NCBI RefSeq assembly: GCF_000003815.2
Contig: NC_049995.1
Location: forward strand, 5,361,771 to 5,425,770
DNA from: Branchiostoma floridae
Lineage: Eukaryota; Chordata; Leptocardii; Amphioxiformes; Branchiostomatidae
Direction of reading: 5' to 3'
Length of the DNA: 64,000 nucleotides
Part shown: positions 20,785-32,100 of the stretch, in pieces
Layout of the letters: the number at the start of each line of letters is the position of its first letter
Numbering within the stretch: the first letter of the stretch is position 1
Position numbers and translations under genes: made by a program
Notes under the pieces: model-generated
Told to the model about the DNA's origin: nothing
Database searches by the model: none
Seen by the model: the letters and a program-made list of their open reading frames with translations, nothing else

Positions 20785-21818
20785 GGTAGGATTGCTAATA
20801 GAGCAATTGTAGGGAATTTCGCTGACGGAAACGACCCTTGACCTCACTGAGCGACATCCGCCGGCTAGGTTGGCCGGGCTCGCATTTTGCTTATCTTTTC
20901 GTTCAAAATTTCTGGATTTTAGCTCTAATCAAGAGCTTCTACCCAGTGCACAGCATGTTTGAACTACTGAGGCACACGATTCCGCCAGTAGACGATGTGG
21001 GACCGCTGGATTGCTCACAGAATCGGCCGATAAAGTGCATCACCACGACGGGCGAGCTGTCCGAACACCACGCCATGGCCAGGCGCGCCATCTAGCCACT
21101 TTCAACAGCCAGTAACTCGCTCTACCTGGGGCTACGAAACATCACGTCACTGAAACTATGTCTCAGACAACCTTGCAGATGCTACGAAGGACTTGCCCTC
21201 TCTCATCGGGGAACACAGTCCTATTGGAGACCAAACGTCGACCGCCCCCCACCCCAACAGTTCCACCGAATCCTCTCGAATTCGCGCGCCCTTCCCGTTC
21301 TCGCGAGACGTCCGTGGTTTCCCGTGACAATCATGATTCCATTAGCGGCGCGGCAGCTACGTACACGAGTGGCACTTCCTTCTCTGCGTTTCTTCTAAAC
21401 ACCATCGACAACACAAGGAAAACAGCTCCAGCGGTGTGCTGAGGACCCTCAGGACCCCTCACTTCGCAGTACTAAGTTAGACTCACTGCGCCGACGCACC
21501 TGTTTACGGCCCGAGTCTACGCTGTTCGACAGTGCCCAGCGGCGTTCTGCAGGCGGATCTTCACCAGTCCTGGACTGTTTCTTTGACACTTGAACTGGAA
21601 TCTTATATTCTCTCTAATCTACTACAATAACAATAACAATACCACCCTTCTTCACACATTTTCCGCTACGCGGTTTGGGGCCACCTCACTACGCTCGGCT
21701 TGGCTGTTGATGTCTTTGCACAACCTGTAAGCCTCTCATCGAGCAGAATAAAGACATCATTTGACCCCAAACCGCGTAGCTTTCTCCTTGTGTCATCTCG
21801 GAGTACGTAAGAGTAATT
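20785..21818. mobile_element. Unclassified element, longer copy of a tandem pair
   Basis: It starts TGGTAGGATTGCTAATAGAG and ends TACGTAAGAGTAATTA. The first about 110 bp recur at 21821-21929 and the last about 115 bp recur at 22086-22205. The interior has short plus-strand frames (20838-21095 and 21158-21442) without recognised domains. CTACGCGGTTTGGGG near 21667 is the inverse of CCCCAAACCGCGTAG near 21765, forming a hairpin near the 3' end. It may be a non-autonomous retroelement or DNA element. Confidence 0.55.
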
Positions 21819-22205
21819 ATGGTAGGATTGCTAATAGAGTAATCGTAGGGAATTTCGCTGACGGAAACGACCCTTGACCTCACTGAGCGACATCCGCCGG
21901 CTAGGTCGGCCGGGCTCGCATTTTGCTTAACCACCATCCCACCCTTGCTGCCTTGAATTTATCCTTTCAAAGAATGTTACCGTAGCACTACATGTATATG
22001 TACACTCACTGTATTGCTCATTGTTATAGCCAAGATCCTGGTCTTAGACCCTACATTGTTGTAATCGGCAAGACCTTGGTCTTAGGCCGTTGATGTCTTT
22101 GCACAACCTGTAAGCCTCTCATCGAGCAGAATAAAGACATCATAATTTTGACCCCAAACCGCGTAGCTTTCTCCTTGTGTCATCTCGGAGTACGTAAGAG
22201 TAATT
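21819..22205. mobile_element. Unclassified element, short copy of the tandem pair
   Basis: It has the same start and end as the preceding copy, but a different and shorter interior of about 155 bp containing a duplicated GACCTTGGTCTTAG or CCTGGTCTTAG motif. It abuts the first copy directly at the GAGTAATTA to TGGTAGG junction. Confidence 0.55.
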
Positions 22206-23193
22206 AGTAGTACAATGCATTGCAAAGTAACGTGAATTGAGAATTCACAAGTTTTCTTAAAATCTCAAATAATAACTATAGATATGAGACAACATGCATT
22301 GTTTTCAACAACAACGTTAAATGTATTTTAAAAACATCATCTTTGGAAATAAATTATACCCCCCTCCCCACCCGCACCACCAAAGCACTAGCGCACACTT
22401 GCTTCCAATTTCCATGTCAGCCCCGAATATCTTAACATGAACTAGATGGAGTGAACAGTGAAGTAACTGCTTACCTAGTGCCTACTTTGTAGAAATTTCC
22501 AGATTTGTTAAAAAATCTCCGGTGATTTGGGGGATATTGCCTCTCCGATCCACGCTAAAAATTGGCGGACAAGCTTAAGTCGGGCCAAAGGTCAAACGTC
22601 AAAGTTGATCAACCTGATTTTCCACATAGTGAGTAAAAATGATGATGGCCACCGTAGGGCATCGTTTTGGGGCGATCGGATGATATGAAAATTAAAATGT
22701 TTTCCGCTACCTAGTTTTGTTTGGTTCTTGATTTATACATGTGTGTAATAGCCACAAGTAACGGCGCTTTGTGTGTCCAATGTGAAATTCCTTTTTCAGG
22801 AAACTTGCAAAAATTAGTTTAGATTCACATCAATAGAAGGTAACCTGTGGCAACATATTCGAATGGGAAATACAGACTAATGCTTCAAACATACCGGTAG
22901 TTAGTTATCATGGGGATTCTGAAACTCATTACAACTGTTGTTGTTGTTGTTGTTGTTGTTGTCCTCATTTAACGTCTATTATTTCGCTAGACGTGGTCTC
23001 TTGGTGCTGAGTAACACATGGTTCGCTTTAGAGTCAATAGTCTCTCTTGGTATTTAACTCTTGGTTCCTGTTTAACTGTTACAGCTGCAATTTACAGTCT
23101 GGTCACTAGGTGTCCTCACTGGCACGTCTTGTGCAACCTAGGCCGCAAACTGTACCCCGGCCTCGGCCAGTAACTCATCTGGAGTATTATTAA
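22206..23193. other. Noncoding stretch with (GTT)n microsatellite
   Basis: (GTT)n lies at about 22936-22962. No gene is seen. Confidence 0.5.
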
Positions 23194-23545
23194 CCGCAGA
23201 GACGACTGTTGGCCTATTATCGCTTATACTACTAACGCTCCCGGCCAACAGTCGCAGACTTCAACATTGAACGGAATCAAAAAATCGCCGAATAAACGAG
23301 CCGCTGCACTAATCCTCGGATCTCTGGGTGTCCCTCACTTCCTAACAGCCTTACCTAGCCAGCCGGAGCGTTTTCCGGCTCAAAAACCCCCTTCGCTAGC
23401 CGCGCCGGGACTAAATGCACTCCGATCGCACTGTTTATACACACCGAGTGGCGGCCATATTGGAAATACCGGCTTAGCCGGCGCGCCGAATTGGCCGGGA
23501 GCGTTAGTAGTATAAGCGATAATAGGCCAACAGTCGTCTCTGCGG
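23194..23545. mobile_element. MITE with perfect 55-bp terminal inverted repeats
   Basis: 23194-23248 (CCGCAGAGACGACTGTTGGC onward) is the exact reverse complement of 23491-23545. ATTATTA occurs on both flanks (about 23186 and 23555) but not immediately against the right arm, so the duplication is uncertain. The interior is GC-rich with no domain. Perfect arms suggest recent movement or gene conversion. Confidence 0.75.
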
Positions 23546-24050
23546 CTAGAGAATTATTAGTCTATTTGGGATTTGGCCAATTTGTGCTATTTTTACAGTG
23601 ACTCGTGGAGCTTTTAAGTTAACATTTTAGTAACATTTTTGGCTGGATTTTTAAAAAATCTATTATCACTTTTATCTAATTCTTCTTCTTATCCTCTTCG
23701 TCCCTGGTGAGACATAAGGCTATGACCTTCTTATCTAATGCCCTATTACATTAGTTTTGTGTTGTCATCTATAAGATTAGATCAGTGTGGCCTACTGTCT
23801 TTTTTTTTGGCAAGATAAACTTTAGCCTACTGTCTATGAAGGTTAAAGACTTTCTCATACTTTGAAAACTTTTCTTGACACAAAAAGTTTTTGTTCTCTC
23901 TTGGGACTTTTCCACAATGATTCGCTCTCATTTTCCTGAATATTCTTGACCTTTCTTACGATTTACATTGTATTTCAAAGGACCATTAAGTGTGTTTAAT
24001 CAATTACATATAACTTGGGAATAGTCAAGTACAATAAACTTGTAGCCATA
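23546..24050. other. Noncoding stretch upstream of the KIF21 promoter
   Basis: AT-rich sequence. No gene or clear element was found. Confidence 0.45.
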
Positions 24051-24059
24051 AAAGTCATA

Positions 24060-24368
24060 AAACTGGAAAATGAATTTTTGGCGCGACCAGGCCAGCTGAA
24101 ACGTCTAGCCAATGGGAAGCGAGGATTGTAGTCACGTGGTCCGGACGGTTTTACCCCAACCTTCTCCATTCCGTGCCGAGCGGACAGTTTTGGTAGCTGC
24201 TGTCGACAAGTTTCCTCTGTTTTTCTTACTTCTCGAGGATTTATACTTGTTGTTTCGCGCTTTTCTGTAAGCTGGAGGTACACCAACCCGACTTGGAACT
24301 GACAGAAGCTTTGCCATGCGGGCTAGCCGGCTTTTTACCGCCGAAGTGGTTGCAGTAGCGAGCCGCAG
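24060..24368 (+). promoter_or_regulatory. Putative promoter and noncoding first exon of KIF21
   Basis: A CpG-containing island has AGCCAATGGG (CCAAT box) near 24107 and a CACGTG E-box at 24133-24138. A strong donor CCGCAG then GTAAGA follows at 24368/24369. The first coding exon at 29172 begins with an acceptor before its ATG, so an upstream exon is required, and this is the best candidate. The exact start of transcription cannot be set. A short frame from the ATG at 24314 runs into the donor but would need to match downstream phase. Confidence 0.5.
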
Positions 24369-25903
24369 GTAAGAGCAAGCCGGGCGCCCCCCTCCCACTC
24401 CCCGCCAACCTAGCTAACTTTTCTCCGCTTGTTTTTCGTGAGTTTTACGGGGTTAAGGTCGGGTACAAATACAGTACGTTATGTAGTGCGTATTTGGAAA
24501 GATTTACAAAGACAAAAGGAAGATGTGACGCTTGTTTTTGCGATGTTTACGTTGTTTATGGTAGACTAAACGTTAGAAGCTCCAGGCCATATGAAAGTGT
24601 CCGGTCGACCGACCTTTTTTTCTGTATACGTGCCCGCGGCTACAAACTAAAGGGGATTTTCTTGCCTGTTTACAACAACAAATTTTACATATGATACGTT
24701 AAAATTTAGGTTCTTTGTTGATAACGGTCGAAAATTTTTTGTGTGGAATATAGACGGTTGGACCGGAAGTTGGAAGTGTAGAAACAGTTGTTCGTTGTTG
24801 TCGAATATAATACGTCACGCACTAAAATAACACAACAAAAACATTTTGTAGGTATTATCAAAAAGGACGATATCATAATTTTACAGCGATGTTTTATCGA
24901 TTCGTCTGTCTTTGAAGAAAGCAAATTATTTAACCTTTCTTTAAATACATGTAACATTTTTTTTTGCGAATCATGACGTGACATTTCAAAAACACGTAGA
25001 TTTCCAAAACATGTTTCGTAGTATGTAAAATTATGTTACCATGTGGATTTCCTTATGAACAACAATTGTGGTAAATTGTACGATTCGTTGGTACGTCTTT
25101 TGCCGATTTCTGTATTAAACCAGACCAGTTTTGTATCAGTTTATTGTGAAGCATGGCCACATGCGGTGTCCCCAAACAAAACTGCAGATCAAATTTCAAT
25201 TTTCCTCCCACAGTAGCATTTTATACACAATGGAGTAGTGTGTAAAATAATTCAATTGTTTTGCTGGAAATACATTCATGAATCTCTGCAAAAAAAGGCT
25301 TCGGAAAAATGTATTTTTCTAACTGTGAAATTTTGAGTGAGGAACAGTATGGGTCTCTGCATGTGGTTTTTACATAGAGAACAAAGCCCTGTATTGTATA
25401 AAGATGATAATGTTGCCATTTGTCCACTAATCTGTCCCTATAGACTCAACAACTGCAAAGAAAGGGGGAGGGGTAATTATGGACATAACAAATCACCCCT
25501 GCCCCATGGGGGTGCAGTTGTGTGCTATTCTGAGATTTCTCGGAAGCAAAATGATCATTTTTTTCAGGTCTGATTTTTTTAAAAGAATCTCAGACTCACT
25601 AATTTATTTTATTGTGATTTCAGATCAGCCTTCTCGGGTACATGTACTAGTCCACTAGTGCCTACTTGCTGAAAAGTCACACGTTTTGTGACCGTTTTTG
25701 ATAGAAATGTCTATTAGAAACAACAACAAAAGAAAGAAGTATGAGCTATCGTAAAATTTTGATAAGAAAAGTATAGTACATCCTTTTCCATTCCTAACTC
25801 TATCCAAACTTGAGTTCCTGTTTCAGTGTTTGTTTAGTAAAATCTCAGACTGTAAGTATAGTCTGGGAACTAAAAATCTAATGGTGTTCCATGACTCCCA
25901 TCT

Positions 25904-26331
25904 TAATCTCCAAGCAGATCCTACAATGGCATAAGATAGTACCAAACTGGCCAAGAAGTTTAGTCAGCCAAGAGGTGTCCATTTGCCATGTAGAATCTGC
26001 CACCAGTCGGCTAGAACAAAGGTTATTAACATCCAATTGTTTCCCATTCAAACTCTGCTTGCAGTGTAGGTGCTAATTGCCCTCCTTCCTGTTTGGTGCT
26101 AACTTCCAACTGGGACATGTGCTGGTCAATGACTTTGTCCCAGTGTAAGTCGCTCGTAAAATAATTAGCACATGACAACAGGGAGGGGCAGCAACACCAT
26201 TGTTGAATAGAAATGCTCCTCCCTGTTTCAGTGGAGGCAGATCCCCGGTAGCAAACACACTCCTAAGCCGGCTTCACTCCTGGCAGCTTTTGATACTATC
26301 TTATACTACCGTAGGATCTGCTTGGAGATTA
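25904..26331. mobile_element. TIR element (TAATCTCCAAGCAGATCC family)
   Basis: The left end TAATCTCCAAGCAGATCCTA pairs with the right end TAGGATCTGCTTGGAGATTA. The direct repeat TCCCATCT flanks it (25896-25903 and 26332-26339). The same termini occur at 61415-61546, which has a 9-bp duplication, so a Mutator-like assignment is reasonable. An inner inverted pair GTGCTAATT and AATTAGCAC lies at about 26070 and 26163. Confidence 0.75.
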
Positions 26332-26560
26332 TCCCATCTGGCTCGAGATTTAAAAGGTGCTTTGCACAGGTTGATTTTATTAACCACATCCCTACTGAGT
26401 TAGCCTGTTGACAGCAAATTTATATTGATAGATGTGGTGATGTAGCAGGAGAGGGTTAAAAAGACACATCTGGCTGAACTGTGAGTGCTGGCAGGTTGAT
26501 TTAAATCTGTAATGAAGCAAGAGAAAGCTGAAACAGATGTACACAGACTACTGGGTTCAC

Positions 26561-26668
26561 TAGCCTGGTATCCAGCCGTAATAGCCTCCGAGTCTCTTCT
26601 CTCCTCTCTGGTAATTGCCAGAGAGGAGAGAAGAGACTCGGAAGCTATTACGGCTGGATACCAGGCTA
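26561..26668. mobile_element. Near-perfect 108-bp palindromic MITE
   Basis: The two halves, about 52 bp each, from TAGCCTGGTATCCAGCCGTA to its reverse complement, differ at only one arm position plus the loop. The 7-bp direct repeat GGTTCAC flanks it (26554-26560 and 26669-26675). Transcribed in the KIF21 5' intron it would form a long RNA hairpin. Confidence 0.8.
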
Positions 26669-29171
26669 GGTTCACTCTACAATAGTAAAAGAAGACTGAA
26701 GAGGATTTTTTTTCAACACTGAATTTACTGTAAAACCAGAAATGTTTGCGACGGTTCTGTGTTTGCATTTTTGATGATGACCACTCCAGTTAAAATTTTA
26801 AACCCCTACGAACATATGCTGTTTTACCGTAAAACCCTATATGACAGTTTCAACTGCAAACTTGATACCACCTCAAAGTTAAACACTTAATTTTCTAACA
26901 GTAACAACAACAAAACTAGATCCCTGTGAGCATATACTTGCTTTTACGGTATCTTTCTTGCCGATTTACTGTAAATTTTGTAATATTTGCAGTTGTTTTG
27001 TCTGTGTTGTTATTTTCACAGTGAAAGCATATCTCAGAAAGAAACATATACTCTGTCTTGCAAAGTATGTTAGAATAGCTCCCTGGGCCGTCAATACAAT
27101 TTAAGGGGCATGTTGCTGGGGGCTCTGGAAAAACCTGTAGCCCCTGAGAGCTGTTCTCTGGCAACCAGGGTAAAAACATCTACAACAACAACAACCTTCT
27201 TTTCCTTCATGCCAAAATATGAAGTCCCTAATAATGTAAATCAATTTACAGTACAGTGAACTCTTGTATCCTTTTGAGCATCAAGGCATCAGCTGTTTAT
27301 ATGATATCAAAGAAAACCCTAGCCATTGTTAAAAACTATTTATTGATTAAGTTGAAAGCCCTACCCTACGTTGATGTAGTAGGGCTAGAAATTTATTTTA
27401 GGGTACACAACGTGAAATAAAGTACTACGGTACTGTACTTGTACAATATTAATAAATCCACTCTTCAGAGCTTGAACATGGATCACTAAAGTTCACTTTG
27501 TAATGCAAGAATTTTTTGTGGGAGACTTAAATGTCAAGAATGTAATGTGTGCTAGTGTACAAATTACAACAGTACCTTCATATTTGTAACACTTTAGTAT
27601 AGGTGCACCTGTAACACTGCAGTCTGTACCAACTTGCAACCCACAGTAAAACAATAGGTGCACATCTCTAATTCTTGGTGCACGAAAGTGCATATACATG
27701 CAGGACTTGTTTTTCAAAAGTTCACTTCTGCAATATTTTTCAATGCCAGGTGGTAATCCAGTTAAAATGCCATTTGTGAAGCACAGGTAATAATTTAACG
27801 ATTTATAGAAGAAAGTGACAAAGGGTTATTGACAAAGGAAGGAGAAGAAAATTGGGAGTCTGACCCGTAACCCAATGGGTGTACCACCCAGAGTCCCAGA
27901 CTTCAACTTCAAGGTCAAGTGAAGTAAATGGCACCAGGCCAGGAATAAGAAACTGTCTGAATGAATACTTGATTAAACAGATTATCTTACATGTACACAA
28001 GTACCTCCACTGTGAATGCAAATGATATGAAAATAGATGGAGGTATTGTATTGTTGCAGTGTTTGAAATACTAGTACCCATCTGCAGTCTGCAATTTGCA
28101 GAAGGATTTTCAAGATTGCAGAAGAAAAATAAAATTAAACAATCTGCAATTTTGCAGTATGAAAAAAATCTGGCCGTTTCCAAAAATCATATCCAGTTGC
28201 TTATTTGGTGTACCTTTATTATAGATTTTAAATTAGTATGTTATTTGGAAGTAGGTGTGATAATAATTAGACTAGTACATTTATGAATTGATTGGTATAC
28301 TTCAAGCTGTAGCCTGTATAGATAAGAATGTATGGAGGCTTCTGTATTTGCAGAAAAAAATTGGAAAAAAGTATTGGGACCACTGTGTTGTGTCAGTGTG
28401 TCTGTCTGTCTGTGTGTTTTTTTGTGGTCAGCATATAGGTGGATTGTGGAGATGTTTGCTGTATATTTCGGTCTTGGAAAGATGAAGGTCAAGGTCATTG
28501 TCGGGCCCTGGCAACTGTTTTTGGTACTGCAGCAGAACTTCCTGGTTTTCTCCTGGTTTGATTTTTGGAAGGATGAAGATCAATAAATCTCAGTATCTTT
28601 GAGTTAGAAGGTGAAACAATGCCAATTGAAACTACACTAAATTATTAGGTTCAACAATTTTAGAATGGACAGTAAAGACACTTTGTCTAACCCAGTGTTT
28701 TGACATGCTCTGTCTGAATTGTTTTGCCTGTTTCCTAGCTATTAGATAAAGGAACTTTGTTATTGAGAACCTCACTCAATTTCCCTCCTACCGGTAAATC
28801 AATGTCTGATACACAAGTGTCCTAGGAAATTATAGAAATGACTGGGGAGACTTCAATCCTACGGATAATCACATCTTCAGGTTCAAGATCACCCACGTCC
28901 AATCTTCCTTGTATTAAGCAAGTTATTTTGATAAACCATCAATAACTGTTCATCATATTTACACTGTCACCATGGTTACCGGGGGTGTTAAGTTACAATG
29001 TAGCAAGTGGCAGGACGGAGCTGGAATGGCTGTGTTTGCATAAGAATAAACAGAGCGGTAGTTTGTAAGGCTAAACCATCTGAAAGTAAACATCATGTAT
29101 TTACTTGTAAATAATCATTCTAGTTTGTTTATACTAGAACTGTAAATAAGGGAAATATTTGTGTTTTCCAG

Positions 29172-32100
29172 GTAGCAGTTTAGAAGACTATACGCGGGAA
29201 AACTTGGATAAACCATTGTCCGCCATGTCGTGGGGTGCAGACGACACCAGCGTCCGTGTGGCACTACGGATCCGTCCCCAGCTCGCCAACGAGAAGATTG
29301 ACATGTGCCGGACGTGTACACACGTGCCGCCGGGCGAGGCCATGGTTACCCTTGGCAAGGACAAGTCGTTTACGTACGACTACGTGTTCGACACAAACTC
29401 CCAGCAGGAACGGATTTATGAATCCTGTATCCAACCGCTCATCGAAGGGTGTTTCGAGGGATATAATGCAACCGTGCTGGCATATGGACAGGTAGGCCAT
29501 GTGATCTCTTCTTATCGTATCTCCAGATGAAATTGACCAATCAAAAATTCCTATTTCACATCGGTTACAACTTTTTTTTCACTTATGATACATTTATTTT
29601 TAGATAGTGGTGGATGTTTGTTTTGAAGGCTGATAAGTTGTAGGCAGGAGGGAAACAAGTGTCGTCATGATTCTGCTGTCCGGGGAAAGAAACTGTTGCT
29701 GTAGAAGGACTTGGAAACCGGCAATTAAACAGTATAGTAAACTGTATAGTGATGTGAGGTTGAAGAGAACCTAGTGTTGCTCTGAAAGGCTCTCAGTGGA
29801 GGGACATGTAGTATGAGATCATTGGAGCTATAGCCATGGAAGTACCGGTAAAAAAGGGACAGGGATGCAACGTTTTGCCTGTGGGAAAGAGGGTCAAGCT
29901 TAGATGCTAATGGATTGCCAATGGCCATACAAATTCTTCTTTGAATGCGGTCTAGAAGGCCTGCATTTTATGTATGTACATGTTGTATACACAAAATGGA
30001 CAAAAAGAGAGATACACCCAGTACAACTATGTATAGGTGTGTTGTGTTGTGTTGACTGGTTTTACATGTACCTGTAAGGTCACTGTTGGTCACTACCCCA
30101 AGGGAGTTACCTTATGACATGTTGGTATACAAACGTGTAATTAAGTATTATTAGATTATCAAGTACTAAATACCTTGCACCAGCTAAGAAAAGAACAAGA
30201 AACATAGTTATGCGTTTAAGTGTTGGAGTTGCAGCCTACTAGAATATGTTCAAAAATTCGTATTTTGCAAGAACTATCATGGATAGAATAGAGCTTGTTT
30301 TCACTGGATAGCTTTAAACAGCGTCTACAGCAAGATGTGCAAAGATTGGGTGTGACAGGTTGTTTAGTGTAATATAACCAGCTGCTGTCACATCGTGTGC
30401 CAGTGAAGCTTGCGTGTTGCGCTAAAGAGCGGTTGTACCAGCTATATAGGTCCAAACAGGTCATGCGCTAGTTAAAGTTAGTATTTGTCAGGGAAGGCAA
30501 GGGTGATATGTCAGCTCTACTTCCAGTCACTTGGGTGTTTTCATACGTTGGTCTGTGAATTGAGAGGTGCTGTTTTTATTGTGTCTGTCTGCATTTGCCA
30601 TAGATGTACATGTACTTTGGTCAACGTAACTCAAGAAGCTTTGAAAGAATCGCAATGATATTTAATATCTGGGTACGTAGATCTTTGGAACACCAGAAAA
30701 AGTATTTCAACTACTGCACTAGAAAAAGACCTTTGAATTCTGATAATCATGTTTTTTTTTTAAATTCGAAAACCTAACTGTACACCAAGCAACCAATGGA
30801 TGGCTCCAAATATCGTACCCTAGAAAATGCCTTCCAAATTAGGTGGCTGGTATTACTCTGATAAGTCAATCAGTGTGCTGGTTGCTATCCACAGTCCATA
30901 CATACCCGCTGGGATGCCACAGAAGTCTGGACAAACTATCCACATGTTATCTGCCTGTGGCCTGTCTGGTCTGGTTTGGTCACACGGACTGGACAGAAGA
31001 AACATGTGCTGTTTAACTGTTAAAGTGTACACAGTTTGTACATGGAATGATAAGCTTGTTTTTGGATACTGTAAAGCTGTTTACTTTCATGGGGGCTTGA
31101 TGGCGCAGTAGGGGTTAGTGTTTTAAGTTCGTGGCTGAAAGTATTCTGCGGTATAGAATACACAGTACTAGAATGCAAAGGTTCAAATCTGTTGGAGTTA
31201 TACTAAACTTTAGGGGAAAATTTTTAGCTCATTAAGGTCCTCATAGCTAGAAGAAAATCATACTGGCATGATTTTAAAGAAGATTGTACAAACCTATATA
31301 TTTTTAGACCAAAGGGCCCACCAGAATATCAGGGCAGTACATTGTAGAATCAACAAGTCTAAACCAGGCTTGGTTTTTAAATCCTCTCGGCTCCTGTTTA
31401 ATGCACACATAAACAAACCATACTAATCTTATCAAGTCTTTTAGTTTAACTGATAAGATATGACCTTAAATCAAGTAGGTTTCATGGACATGCAAGAAAT
31501 TTACTATGGATAAATTTGTTTGTTTTAGTAAGTTTTACTTCCAAGAACTGATGATATAGTTTATTGCAAAAGTCACGAACTCTAAGCACATTTCGACCAT
31601 ATTGTAAGAAGCACAATTAGTAGTTGTACCTACTATAATGTTGTTACGGGTTCAAACTTTGTGTTGTATTTTCCTTCAGGTTTTGAGTTGTGTAGTGGTG
31701 GGTGGTTGCGGATGTTTCTGTGAATGGTTCTTTATTCAGTCACAGACTATTCGCGGTGATGTTTACGTAAAGCGACTGGATAAACACGTGAACAACGGGG
31801 TACAGAAATGGGGTCACGCTCTTACACAGGGTCAAACGAACTCGCTACATTTCACGCTCCTGTTGTAAGGCTCAAAATACCCACCTGCAATCGGTGAGAA
31901 AAAAGGTTAAGACTTAAGGTCCCATACTACTATTACTAGTGGTCTGTGTAACACAAACTCTGATGTCCAGGGCTGTAACTGGCCCCTCCCTGCATTGGCT
32001 GGAAATGTTGGGTGGGTTGCTGTAAGTGAGATTTAATCAGGCTACCATACTAGCCTTTTAGGCCATAGGGGCAGCTACAGTGGGTTGTTATCCACTGTGT

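Larger units (their letters stand above)
24369..29171 (+). other. Putative first (5' UTR) intron of KIF21
   Basis: No coding exon is seen. It contains the TIR elements at 25904-26331 and 26561-26668 and short inverted TCTGCAATTTTGCAG motifs near 28080-28155. Confidence 0.45.

Noticed and set aside
20838-21442. Plus-strand ORFs of 85 and 94 codons as transposon proteins
   Set aside because: No reverse transcriptase, transposase or nucleic-acid-binding motif visible; kept only as part of the unclassified element.
26400-26768. 122-codon minus-strand ORF
   Set aside because: Runs through the palindromic MITE at 26561-26668, so part of it is self-complementary sequence. No domain.
29159-29224. 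Upstream ATG extending KIF21 by 22 residues
   Set aside because: The ATG lies before the acceptor at 29170-29171 and would be removed with the intron. The ATG at 29225 matches the family N-terminus.
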